64,000 nt of DNA from Watersipora subatra. Its lineage: Eukaryota > Bryozoa > Gymnolaemata > Cheilostomatida > Watersiporidae. A program made the translations under genes and the position numbers. Below, in pieces: positions 11,695-23,329 of this stretch; positions within the stretch are counted from its first letter, which is position 1; the number at the start of each line of letters is the position of its first letter. The stretch spans positions 35,638,121 through 35,702,120 of the forward strand of contig NC_088711.1 in assembly GCF_963576615.1 (NCBI RefSeq). The letters run 5' to 3'. The notes below the pieces were generated by a model. That model ran no database searches, was not told the origin of the DNA, and saw only the letters and a program-made list of their open reading frames with translations.

Positions 11695-12055
11695 AAGGCC
11701 CGCTGTCATAAAAATTTCTTGCAGCTGTCCTTGTTCTTGCTCATAACGCAATTAAGATTTCCTCAAATGATTATAAACAAGAAAATCCGAAACTTGTAGG
11801 GTACTAGGGCTAAGTCTCCTTGGGCCAAAATAGAAGCTTTTTGAGGACTCTAGAGGTCTCCAAAGCTATGGCTAGATTCATGGCTCTCTTTGATCTGCAA
11901 ATAAATTTATTAGTACACTAGGGCTAAGCGTCCTTGGTCTGCTAAAGTAGATTTTCTTAAAGAAAAAAGCTCTAGAGCCTTTATATTATTTATAATTAGA
12001 ACATTACAGATTTTGTGCGCTGTCCTTCCTTGTTGCTGAGAAAGATACTATGACC

Positions 12056-12126
12056 AGTCAGCATACCACAAGAATAAACAACAGTAAACAGCGGTAAACA
12101 ATCAGTCAGCATACCACAAGAATAAA
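12056..12126. repeat. short direct duplication
   Basis: GTCAGCATACCACAAGAATA occurs twice, about 50 bp apart, around AACAGTAAACAGCGGTAAAC. It is the only structure seen between 11.7 and 12.6 kb. Confidence 0.7.
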
Positions 12127-12647
12127 CCAATGACCCCATAGAGACCTCTTGTCGTAAACCGCCTATTGTGATTATGGTAGGGAGAGACTGAGCTGCAATG
12201 GAATGTGCAAACAGTATCAATAGGTGGTCAATGTTGGTGTTTGTATTACCGATGACACTTTGAATGGTTAGAATGTACTATAAAACATGTAATTTGATTT
12301 TCATTATGCGATACTAAAGTTTGTCTACTCTCTGTGGCTCGGTGTGCTGTAATGAGAATCAATAACTTCCAAGTTTTTAAGCAGCACTAGCTAGCTACAC
12401 CTGGGTGCGCCAGTGAAGATGCGCTACGCTGGTCTGACAAGTTAATCAAGTATCCGTAGGGTGCTATAGTAGAGTGATGGTTGTTCAACGCCTTATGTAA
12501 AGGCATGTCTGCATATGAAGCATTAGGAAAGCAAAACCTATGCTCATGCACAAGTTTGACACCACCATTGTTCACATTTATTTGTGTTTCGCTTATAAAC
12601 AGCGACCTAGATAACGATGAAATGAGAGGCGAGCAACAATGAGCAAT

Positions 12648-13926
12648 CTATATACATGTATATATATTTCTCAAAGTATGTGTGTGGATCTGTCTGTCAT
12701 TCCAGCTATAGCTATAGCACCCGCTGATTATTTTACCGATGCGGCCACACGTTGCGATGCCCTTGTTAAAAAGTATTTTCTGTAAGGTTCAATTACTATA
12801 TCTGGGGTCAAGGCCAATTATTCTCACGCAAACAACTATATTAAAATATTTTGGGACTTAAGTATATGCAACACGATGCTTATTCGTCTTTTTTTCGTTA
12901 GGGCAAATTTGTTCGGCCCACGAAATCAACAATATTTTATCTCGAACTTGAAATTTGGCAATTAGTGTACGGATTATATTCATTATTAAAAAATACACGC
13001 CGCTGAACTCGCCATGGCGAGTTATCCATATCGGTTATCCTGTATCCGTTATAATAAACACAATTCACTAATGTAAATGGTAAAATTTCTGTTAGAAGTT
13101 TGAAGTTTAGTAAAATATACATACTAAAACTTCCTTCAAGTATGTTTTTAATAAATTAAATTCATTTAAGTTATATTCAGCGTTTAGGCTTCACGTCTGT
13201 CTCAAAAGTAAGAACTCTCCATGTAGTATATTGTAATGTTATATCTTGCAGATCATAACCACAAAATGCACTAAAGTCATTGTAGGTACCTATAGTTGCT
13301 AAGGTTAACATAGTATTTTGGTACAATTTTTAATGATGTTGATTTTTACCAAGAGGTGATTGCATTAGATAATGACTATGGGTGTCTCTACCACTCTATG
13401 TACGTCTATAGCCTACGATATTTTCGCATGTCAATTTTCACATGCCAACACTGAAACGAGCTGAAATCATATAATTGTATGAAAAATAACCTTTTGATTG
13501 TAATCGTAGCGAATAGACTATATTTAGCCACTACTCTCTAATTCACATTTACATTTAAATACCTTTACATTTTATTTCTCCATCTAATTTATTTCAACAA
13601 AACACTTCTTTCAAGTTATGAAATTTTAAATTTACAGGTGTTTGAAAACCTTTACAGCTGTTTTATTTATTTTTAATTTAGTTGTCCTGCACAAAACCTT
13701 TTCCTCATGATATGAAGTTTGAAAGTTACAGGTGTTAGACAAAGTTTGAAAACCTTTACAGTTGCTTTTATTTCTTCTCTTAATTTATTTCAACTACACA
13801 AAACATTTCTTTCATAATATGTAGTTTAAAAGTTACAATGGCAAATGTTGTTATAAGTTAAATACAAATCAATTTTCTGTCCCAAGACCTTTTTATTACC
13901 AGGACAACGCCGGATAGCACAGCTAG
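12648..13926 (+). mobile_element. putative non-autonomous Helitron-like element A
   Basis: The proposed 5' end is TCTATATACATG. The 3' end is ACAACGCCGGATAGCACAG then CTAG, followed by T. Helitrons typically start with TC, end with CTRR after a short GC hairpin, and insert before T. The neighbouring element B ends in nearly the same 27 nt with a better hairpin. No protein gene is inside. Family assignment is inference. Confidence 0.5.
13560..13850. repeat. internal tandem repeats of about 110 bp
   Basis: About three diverged copies of a unit with CAACTACACAAAACATTTCT, ATATGAAGTTTGAAAGTTAC and GAAAACCTTTACAGCTG. They lie inside element A. Confidence 0.65.
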
Positions 13927-14323
13927 TATATATAAATATATGTATATATATACAGTATGTGTGCGTATGTAAGTGAATCTGTCTGCATTTTGACTATTAT
14001 AGTAATAAAAATCTTGGAATAAAGAATTCATACCTAAGAAGATTTGATCTCAGACCATCCCGTTCACCAGTCCAACACCGTACCCATTAGGCCACAAAAA
14101 TTGATTTATTAGCTAGCTGATATATGTCACTATATGGGCGCAAATACCCAACGGCTTTGATTACTACGGAGGGTCATTGACGAATAGCTCTTTATAGTAA
14201 GCGTACTCACATTTTCAATTGGCAATATGCCAGGCTAATAGCAGGTGGTAGGCAACTCTCATTACTTCTCAATGTTTATAAGCTGATTTTGAATACCCAG
14301 GCAACGCCGGGTAGCACAGCTAG
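13927..14323 (+). mobile_element. putative non-autonomous Helitron-like element B, adjacent to A
   Basis: It ends ACCCAGGCAACGCCGGGT (hairpin ACCC/GGGT plus GGC/GCC), then AGCACAG and CTAG before T. On the minus strand it holds a tRNA-like module: A box TGGCCTAATGG and B box GATCAAATC, both consensus matches, near 14050-14100. Its start shares GTATGTGTG and GAATCTGTCTGCAT-like sequence with element A (GTATGTGTGTGGATCTGTCT), so A and B look like tandem relatives. Confidence 0.5.
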
Positions 14324-14329
14324 TAATAT

Positions 14330-15475
14330 ATATTACATATATATATCTATACTAGCATCCATACAGAATATATATATAGTAATGTTATATATTATATTAT
14401 TATATAGTAATATTACTATATTAGTACTAGCATAATGCTAGTACAGCCTGTACATATCTGTATACATAAAATGGGTAAAATTTCATTTCAAACAGAAAAG
14501 TTTTTCGACTTAGACCATGCAAGTATTATAAAACAAAAAGAAGGCTGCATTTAATCAATAAAATCAAATAAAATACCTTTCTTTGCTAAGAGAATGGATA
14601 TTAGGTGGATGATTGTTAAAGCAGCTGGCAATGATATTTTCAAAGTAATGCTAAGATGCTGTATGCAATTAATTAATATCACATAAATTGAAATGAGTTG
14701 AGAACCTGTAACTGTCTTGTAAAAACAAGGACACAAACCATGAAAGATCTTGAGACCTTTAATTGAAGTAAACTAAACATTTAGCTAAGGTAAGAAGATG
14801 CAAAGATTTGGAAAGATCATTCGTTGGAACAAGATATGCTGGAACATGACAGAACCATTTGTTTATATACATGTATGTATGTTACACATGCTTGTTTTGT
14901 TTGTATGTTTGTTCTATGTTTGTTATACAAATTCAAAACATGCGTGTATGCTTTGTATTAAAAAACATTTTAGTAATACAAAAGTGTTTTTGTAATACAA
15001 AAACACTATTTGTATTACCAAAACTATTTGTTTTTGTAATACAAAATCAATTTGTTTTTGTATGCGTTGCTTTTGTATTATTTTTTTTGTTGGAATAAGA
15101 TATGCATAAATATGATAGAGCCTTTTGTTTATGTATTACATACTTTTGTTTCTATGTTTTGTTTTTGTTATATTTTGATGTCATCTGCTATATTTGATAT
15201 ATTTTGCATTTAATAAGAGATCTTGTCTTCATAAAACATTTTCTCAATTTACGCTTTTGCCGTTATTCCAGTCAAACACAATTTTCTGGCTGTTTCCCTT
15301 CCCAGAGCTTCAGTAGGGCAACACCATGTTTTGGATTACTAATTTGACCTTTATGTCATGTCTTTCATCTCCAGTCTATTCTACTAACAACACATGTCAA
15401 CACTCTTCTCTCTATGGCACCAGTATTCTGCTGCTGTCTTTGTGATACAGATATTTTCAATTTCAGCAACTAACA
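14330..15475. other. intergenic, low complexity
   Basis: TA-rich start, then a TTTGT/ACAAA-rich tract at 14860-15100 with repeated TTTTTGTAATACAAAA motifs. No gene was seen. Confidence 0.5.
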
Positions 15476-15636
15476 CGCTAGATCCACTATATAAATGTAT
15501 ATATATATATATAACACACTGGATACACTATATAAATGTATATATAACACGCTAGATAAACTATATAAATGTATATATAACACGCTAGATACACTATATA
15601 AATGTATATAGATAACACAATAAATACACTATATGA

Positions 15637-15708
<72 letters not shown>

Positions 15709-16068
15709 CACACTGGATACACTATATAGATGTATATATAACATGCTAGATAAACTATATAAATATATATATAACACGCTAGATACACTATATGAATGTA
15801 TTTAGATAACACAATAAATACACTATATGAATGTATATAATAACACACTAGATAACTCTATGAATGTATATATATAACACACTAGATACACTCTATGAAT
15901 GTATATATAACACGCTAGATACACTATATGAATGTATATAATAACACACTAGATAACTCTATGAATGTATATATATAACACACTAGATAACTCTATGAAT
16001 GTATATATAACACGCTAGATAACTCTATGAATGTATATATATAACACACTAGATACACTCTATGAATG
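15476..16068. repeat. satellite of ACACTAGATACACTATATGA type with a (TA)n core
   Basis: Repeated units of about 32-60 bp carry AACACGCTAGATACACTATA and TGAATGTATATATA. A pure (TA)n run occupies about 15641-15706. Long frames of alternating Tyr-Ile on both strands are artefacts of this array. Confidence 0.9.
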
Positions 16069-16933
16069 TTAACATTTCATGTGACTTGTTAAATTCAAAA
16101 GATTTACATTTTGTTTGTAAAACCTTTATAACATCCTAATCTGCATTTTCTAAATGTTAACAAAAACAGATTTTCTAATCAGTTTGTATTGTAATATTGC
16201 AATTACTTTTTATTGGCAGTCAACGGTGCGAAATTCATCTGTTTATCGTTATCCATAGAAATCATAAAAGCATTTTCAAGTATTCTGTTGTTAGTCATTC
16301 ACTTATTTAAACTGATAAATATAATTAAAGTTTGTCTGAAACAGGCTCCTTCTGGAATCAGATATTTTACCTAAGAATCTCAAAGAATTTTTCGTAACAT
16401 TTAAATATTCAGTAAAAATAAGTAAATTATTGATTAAATATATATATTTATAAATTATATAATTTATATCAATAAGGAGCTTTGTGTAAGACTTGCATGG
16501 CAGTCACATAATAACAGAAAAATCAACAAATTTTTTTCAACTCAAGGTCGAGAAAGCCAAATAAATGGTTAAAAAAGTCAAGTAAATGCTCGAGTCAAGC
16601 CAAGGACATGTAGGCACAATGTCCACGCTCCTACATGTTAAATGAGAAATTGCACAGTTTAACTCTAATAACCCTCTCTCACTCGCAGTTCATCAGTTCG
16701 GCAACGGCTGTCTTATGGTTTATGTGTTTGGCTAGTTCCATAAAACTGCATGCAAAAGGTATTAAGGAACACTAGCTTTTGCATTGTTAGAGTCCCTCTT
16801 GCTCTGCAGTACAGAGTCGTGTCTGCTGCGGCGGCTAGCCGAGGATAAGTTCATCTACTCCAGTCTTTGAGTGTGGCCACAGCACAACTTTCTGAGAAGT
16901 CTATTGCCGGATATTTTACTTTATTTCAACAGG
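16069..16933. other. intergenic; possible 5' untranslated region at the right end
   Basis: Nothing is recognised except that 16660-16930 is less AT-rich than its surroundings and precedes a short ATG-donor exon candidate. Confidence 0.35.
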
Positions 16934-16966
16934 ATGCTCAGATTTACCCTGCTTATAGCTGGTGGT
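16934..16966 (+). CDS. candidate first coding exon of a secreted protein
   Basis: ATG opens 11 codons, MLRFTLLIAGG, followed at once by GTAAGT, a perfect donor. This looks like the start of a signal peptide split by an intron. No downstream exon was identified, so it may be chance. Confidence 0.25.
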
Positions 16967-17510
16967 GTAAGTTTAGTCGCTAGTAATCTGACTCATGAGT
17001 CATGATACAGGTTGTATCAATGTGCATGATAATCTGATAGTAGGCACAAGTACCTGACCTGACAGCCTATAAGCCTAATAAACCTAAATAAATAAATAAA
17101 TTATTTACATCCCACGAATTCCTCCATTTCCATGAGATATCTCTCAGGAATCAGCTCTTATTATTCTTGTGGCAGGAAATGCTTTAACTTTAAGCAGGAA
17201 CTTTAAATTAAGTAAATTTAAATTAAATGATTCAACGCAAATAAGTCTGAAAATATGCAATGGCTTCTAGTTAATTAATATACAAAGATTTTTATAGAGC
17301 AATGTACTTGCACAAGACAGAATTATGATATTCTTCCTAAAACCACAGAAACAATTAGTTGGAAGTTCTAAAATTCAAAACAGCTAGTTTTGCATGTGAT
17401 CAGATAATAATGTCGTTAGCAACATTTGTTTAGCTCAACAGCGTGATGTCACAATTTAAATGGTGGTCTGGGATACATATGAAACAAAATAAGGTACAGA
17501 GGGACTCAAA

Positions 17511-18173
17511 TTTATTGCACTACAATATTGTTTTGTATAGTTTACAATAAAAATTAAAAGCACAGGTTTAAAATCTAAGCAAACCACACTCATCAAGTGT
17601 TAAAACCATAAAAAATTTACTTAGTTGTAATCAGCTGTACCAGCTGAATATGTAAATGCGCTATGTATTGTTACACAGGAATCGTTTTGTTTCCTTGTTT
17701 TGTAATTATTGCAAACTATGAGAAGCTTTTCAGCCAGTCAAAGGTTGCATTGCTTTTTAGTTGCTGAGTAAGATCTTGCCTTTGTAATCACCTTGCAAGT
17801 TACATCGTATCTCTCTCCTGCATCTTTTCTGCATGAATTGCCGTAACGGCGTAACAATCCTTTTATTTTTGTTACTAAAAGAGCTCATATAGTTGTACCT
17901 AGTTTGAATGCAATGGCCTGGTATATGCCTGATACTACAAGACATTCTCCTTTGAGGGGCACTGCGTTTCACCTGCTCGACAGTTACATCTTCTTGCAGC
18001 CTTATCCTCATTTGCAATACTCTGTTGTAAAAACAATTTGTTGTGTGCTGATATCTGCTGTATAACGTTTGGCAACGTTTTAGCAACTGATAGGTGTGGT
18101 TTGCTCAGATTTTAAACCTGTGCTTTTAATTTTTCCTGTAAACCATACGGAACAATATCGTAGTGCAATAAAC
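17511..18173. mobile_element. foldback or MITE-like element with about 98-bp terminal inverted repeats
   Basis: Left arm 17511-17608 and right arm 18076-18173 are reverse complements at roughly 85-90 percent. Shared blocks include TTATTGCACTAC, AATTAAAAGCACAGGTTTAA and GCAAACCACAC. The 109-codon minus frame between the arms (17757-18086) has no recognisable domain and is probably spurious. Confidence 0.75.
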
Positions 18174-18410
18174 TTTAATCACTCTATATATTGCCTTATT
18201 CCAGCTCGCTTTATAAGTTGAGTGCATATAAAGTACATGAAGTACATAAACTCGTCACAATTAAACTGGTTGTATGATATATACTTGAGTTTTCAATCAT
18301 ATAAACATTTATGAAGGCTCTACTAATGACTTTAGATTGAAGCAAATAGAGGTATTCTTGAATGCTACCACCAGCGATGAGTAAATTATTTTATGGAGCA
18401 GGAATTAACT

Positions 18411-18447
18411 CACACACGCACACACACGCAGGCACGCACACACACAA
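18411..18447. repeat. CA-rich microsatellite
   Basis: A short run of CACACACGCA / CACACA units. Confidence 0.85.
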
Positions 18448-18480
18448 TAGAGAATGCCCATGGTGTATTTATACTGCTGC

Positions 18481-19030
18481 CTATGAAGGCATCCAGTGTG
18501 CTAAGTTTTTCTTAGCCAGACTACACATGTCATATTTCACATGGTTGCCTATGTCACGGGCAAACATGATGATATCGTCAAAGTAAGTCAATAGGGTTTG
18601 CTTATGTAGTCTCTGTCGAGCTACCTCCCTTAGCCGTTCAAGGGTTGGAGGAAGGAAAACAAGCCCGAAGGCTAACTCCTCCCATATGTATAGCTCTGAC
18701 CTGGTTATGCATACCAACGTTTTCTCAGCATCTGTATCCAACTTCTTCCAGCAATCTTCCTAATACTACTCATTTGTTAAATCCAGTATAGTAAACACCT
18801 GACTCTCCCAAATTATCAATGCTATTATCTATTATTATTATCTATGTAGTATGTTATCATTAATTTAAGAAAATAAGTCCCCATCATTGGCTGTCAAAGC
18901 ATTTAGTTTTCTATATTTGAAGCAAAAACGCCAGCTGTCATCCTTTTTTGTACCAACACTACTGGCAAACTTCAAGCCCCCCTTTCCTTCCATGATGAGT
19001 TCATGCTCCTTGAGCTCTTGCATATATCTA
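18481..19030 (-). pseudogene. decayed Gypsy-type reverse transcriptase
   Basis: The minus strand reads KKDDSWRFCFKYRKLNALT (18887-19000), matching the Gypsy RT block KKDGSWRFCVDYRKLNxxT. After a frameshift it gives VFTILDLTNE, then EELAFGLVFLPPTLERL and TYFDDIIMFARD, which correspond to MPFGLxNAPATFxRL and the catalytic YxDD strand. There are several stops and shifts, and the catalytic Tyr is Phe, so it is dead. It differs clearly from the intact Gypsy element at 23.6-28.1 kb. Confidence 0.8.
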
Positions 19031-19045
19031 TCTTTGCCTTTAAGG

Positions 19046-20705
19046 GTATGTGGTGTTATGTTAAGGGTATGTGGTGTTATGTTAAGGGTATGTGGTGTTA
19101 TGTTAAGGGTATGTGGTGTTATGTTAAAGGTATGTGGTGTTATGTTAAGGGTATGTGGTGTTATGTTAAGGGTATGTGGTGTTATGTTAAGGGTATGTGG
19201 TGTTATGTTAAGGGTATGTGGTGTTATGTTAAGGGTATGTGGTGTTATGTCAAGGGTATGTGATGTAATGTTAAGGGTTTGTGCTGTTATGTTAAGGGTA
19301 TGTGGTGTTATGTTAAAGGTATGTGGTGTTATGTTAAGGGTATGTGGTGTTATGTTAAAGGTATGTGGTGTTATGTTAAGGGTATGTGGTGTTATGTTAA
19401 GGGTATGTGGTGTTATGTTAAGGGTATGTGGTGTTATGTTAAGGGTATGTGGTGTTATGTTAAGGGTATGTGGTGTTATGTCAAGGGTATGTGATGTAAT
19501 GTTAAGGGTTTGTGCTGTTATGTTAAGGGTATGTGGTGTTATGTTAAGGGTATGTGGTGTTATGTCAAGGGTATGTGATGTAATGTTAAGGGTTTGTGCT
19601 GTTATGTTAAGGGTATGTGGTGTTATGTTAAGGGTATGTGGTGTTATGTCAAGGGTATGTGATGTAATATTAAGGGTATGTGGTGTTATGTTAAGGGTAT
19701 GTGGTGTTATGTTAAGGGTATGTGGTGTTATGTCAAGGGTATGTGATGTAATGTTAAGGGTTTGTGCTGTTATGTTAAGGGTATGTGGTGTTATGTTAAG
19801 GGTATGTGGTGTTATGTTAAGGGTATGTGGTGTTATGTTAAAGGTATGTGGTGTTATGTTAAGGGTATGTGGTGTTATGTCAAGGGTATGTGGTGTTATG
19901 TTAAGGGTATGTGGTGTTATGTTAAGGGTATGTGGTGTTATGTTAAGGGTATGTGGTGTTATGTCAAGGGTATGTGATGTAATGTTAAGGGTTTGTGCTG
20001 TTATGTTAAGGGTATGTGGTGTTATGTTAAGGGTATGTGGTGTTATGTTAAGGGTATGTGGTGTTATGTTAAGGGTATGTGGTGTTATGTTAAGGGTATG
20101 TGGTGTTATGTTAAGGGTATGTGGTGTTATGTTAAGGGTATGTGGTGTTATGTTAAGGGTATGTGGTGTTATGTTAAGGGTATGTGGTGTTATGTCAAGG
20201 GTATGTGATGTAATGTTAAGGGTTTGTGCTGTTATGTTAAGGGTATGTGGTGTTATGTTAAGGGTATGTGGTGTTATGTTAAGGGTATGTGGTGTTATGT
20301 TAAGGGTATGTGGTGTTATGTCAAGGGTATGTGATGTAATGTTAAGGGTTTGTGCTGTTATGTTAAGGGTATGTGGTGTTATGTTAAGGGTATGTGGTGT
20401 TATGTCAAGGGTATGTGATGTAATGTTAAGGGTTTGTGCTGTTATGCTAAGGGTATGTGGTGTTATGTTAAGGGTATGTGGTGTTATGTCAAGGGTATGT
20501 GATGTAATATTAAGGGTATGTGGTGTTATGTTAAGGGTATGTGGTGTTATGTTAAGGGTATGTGGTGTTATGTTAAGGGTATGTGGTGTTATGTTAAGGG
20601 TATGTGGTGTTATGTTAAGGGTATGTGGTGTTATGTTAAGGGTATGTGGTGTTATGTTAAAGGTATGTGGTGTTATGTCAAGGCTATGTGGTGTAATGTT
20701 AAGCC
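19046..20705 (+). repeat. 21-bp satellite, about 79 units, with higher-order structure
   Basis: The unit is AAGGGTATGTGGTGTTATGTT. Because 21 is a multiple of three and the unit lacks stops in some frames, it creates a 616-codon frame (LRVCGVM repeated) that is not a gene. A variant pair (TGATGTAATG then TTTGTGCTG) recurs at spacings of 231 or 84 bp. The array begins about 15 bp upstream (element sense) of the Gypsy RT relic. Confidence 0.95.
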
Positions 20706-22701
20706 AGTCGACCCTAGGTTTTACTTCGAGGTACTGAACACATTTTGATTATAGTGGGAGCAGTTGTCTTACTTTAGCTTGATCCTGTCAGCTCAAGGAG
20801 CAATGCTGTACCAAATCTTCTAATAAGGCGTAGGGCAGGTTGGTTACCTATTCCCCAACCGGGTTCTTGCTTGGCTGCATCAGGCTATATAGTTTTCTAT
20901 GCCGGCACTGTGAGTACTGGCTGACTATTAACATTAGATAGTCGCATCCAAAATCTATACTGTTGGGTTTGATGTAATGAGGGCTACCATTAATCCCTCC
21001 GCAAAGCTTTTCCTTTCTTTGTAGGTCAATCTCTGATTCCATTGGTTGCTGATGCAACCTGGTACCATTATTTCTGTATTCACAGCATAGACCTATTAAC
21101 TATACATTTATTATATATATTATCTTGTATAGCTAATAGGTCTATGATTTAAAGTAATTTCTATGGTTCAAACAAACTGAAAATTGATGTGCAGTGATTC
21201 CTCATGTTGATTACAGCACTTTGTGAAATTGTTATAAAGTATAAAGGCTGCTTTTTTAAAATCTACTGTGCATTCATCATCCTCAAAAAAATCTAGCTTG
21301 AGCAGAAGGAAATTCTGGAGATCTCTGACGAGGAACTTGTGTGTGTAAGTGACTCACCAACGCAGAAAGTGAGGTTGGTCTTGCCTTTAGACATTAAAGG
21401 CGACTTGGTATAATGGACTTGATGCATCCACTATTTAGGAGGGTAGTGAACTATTTGTAATCTAATCTACACCGGAGATAATAGGCATCGGTAATAACCG
21501 CCTTTTCAGACCCAATTGCATAGGTGGTTTAAATAGTCTAGTCTCTACTAAGTGCCTGCAATCTGAATGCTCCCAGTTTCCTGTGTATGTTTGAATCCGA
21601 AGGACTGAATCTGCATATGTGTTTCCCCTTCTGGCAATGCCAGCACTGCAGTGTGATGGTACGCTGCACAGGCTGTGGTTGTTACAAGGGTGATGTATTT
21701 AATTTATTCTGATCAGCTGTGAGCTGGTTCAACATGGCTGTTGCATTCTGTACCATTTTCACACATTGCTGTATGACCTGATTAGTCTTGGCCTTGCAAA
21801 AATTAGGACGTGTTTACCAATCCAGTCGCCGTAGAGCAAATTGCTCCTAAGATAACTTGGCCCAGTCAAGTCTACTCGCCTCAGTCCACTTACCACAGAG
21901 TAGTCTACTCGCCTCAGCTCTATGAAAATCATTATGAGTATAGTCAGTGATGTAGTGCTAACCTTTTTTTAACCATAACTGTAAAGTTGAGACAAGTGGA
22001 TGTAGGCAACCAAGAGTCGCAACGCAACTCCACTTATTGACATTTCATTGACCTATTGTCACGTTAGGCCCCAGCTGTTCTAGCGGAGGGACGCTGTAAG
22101 CCCCCAGTTGGGTCCGGACGAAGCCCCGGCTCCACTGGAGGAAGTCCCGGCCAAGTATAGAAGCCCCAGCCTCCAAAGCCTACAAGGCTTTAAAATCATG
22201 TATGTGATATGAGAAATGAGCACATCTGTAGTAATAAATAAGTTGAGAAAATAATAAAAATTTGGGAATACAGTGTTGCCAAGAGCCCTGAGAAAGACAA
22301 GCAACTATTGAATTTAGTACAGATGCTGACTGCCATTGGTTTGCTGTAATCTGATCTTAGCCTTTGTTGTAGACAACCAATTAGGATCACAATCTTGTCA
22401 TGTTACATGACCATTACATCACTGTATTGTACTGTATGCTGCTTTTATATTGAATGTCGACTATAACGACATTAGTGTACTTGAATCAATGGAATAGAGC
22501 TATAATATACCTTGAGAATTGGCAAAGTCTAAAATTGTTTAACCCTAACTATAGTTATACTTAAAAAACACACACATTTTTTAACCATAACTTAGTTAGG
22601 GAGAGTTAGGGTAGCACTACGTCACTGAGTATAGTGCTCAATGAACTATTACAATATATTAGAAATGTCTTTACTATGTTACAACCACCATGTTTGGAGT
22701 A
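20706..22701. other. no intact gene; possible remainder of the decayed Gypsy element
   Basis: On the minus strand 20848-21057 is open for 69 codons, and 21600-21660 reads CWHCQKGKHIC, which loosely resembles a gag zinc knuckle but lacks the final Cys spacing. These may be gag and protease remnants of the relic at 18.5-19 kb, split by the satellite. The GC-rich stretch at 22060-22190 is unassigned. Confidence 0.35.
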
Positions 22702-22767
22702 TACTACTGCTACAACTATAACAACAACAATAACTACTACTACTACTACTTCTACTACTACTACTAT
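22702..22767. repeat. trinucleotide (ACT/ACA)n microsatellite
   Basis: ACTACTACT and ACAACAACA runs, interrupted by single variants. Confidence 0.9.
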
Positions 22768-23193
22768 ATGGGTGTGTTCATAAACAATGATAGATCCTTT
22801 AGAGTAATTTGATGTACAACCTATATACAACACTACTTGAAGTATGTATTTTCTGCACAGTAACATTTTTAGTGACTTTACTAAAAATAGCTGCTGCTTT
22901 TGATAGTTAATAATATGTTAAAATCAGTTTAATGAATTTTAAAATCTTAAATAAACAGTACTGTTATCTCAACTTTTAAATGTATTATACATAGTCTAAT
23001 AGTTGACGTCTCATTAAAACCTTGGGGTGGGTAGACTGAGGTTGCTATGTGGCGAGTGGTCTAATTTGGGGCAACCAAACTAAACCGAGTTATCTCTTGG
23101 GCGTTGGACTATTAAAAGTAGCGATTACATTTAAAATAGCAATTGCGAACATCTTTTGTGAACATTACGGTTGCTTTATGAACCGAATGGGAA

Positions 23194-23329
23194 ATGGAAA
23201 TTATCGTAAAGCAGTGGGAAGCATTGAAGTCATGTGTCGAAAACATCATTACTGGATCTAAGCAAGCTCATTTGCTGCTCTTATTAGAAAATTTTCACCA
23301 AGTTTTAGTAAAGTTACCTGAAGCTACAG
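23194..23329 (+). CDS. zinc-finger gene, candidate first coding exon
   Basis: ATG follows an in-frame TGA at 23179. It is open as MEIIVKQWEALKSCVEN... HLLLLLENFHQVLVKLPEAT and ends at ACAG then GTGAGC. Linkage to the exon at 28471 is uncertain because of phase. The intron that follows hosts the Gypsy element. Confidence 0.55.

Noticed and set aside
15487..15848. Tyr-Ile repeat ORFs
   Set aside because: Produced by (TA)n and its satellite.
17757..18086. 109-codon minus ORF with several Cys and Arg
   Set aside because: It lies between the arms of a foldback element, has no recognisable motif, and its ends overlap the arm. Not supported as a gene.
18887..20737. 616-codon plus-strand ORF (LRVCGVM repeats) and its shorter overlapping frames
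   Set aside because: It is read-through of the 21-bp satellite, whose unit length is a multiple of three and lacks stops. The start lies in antisense to a Gypsy RT relic.
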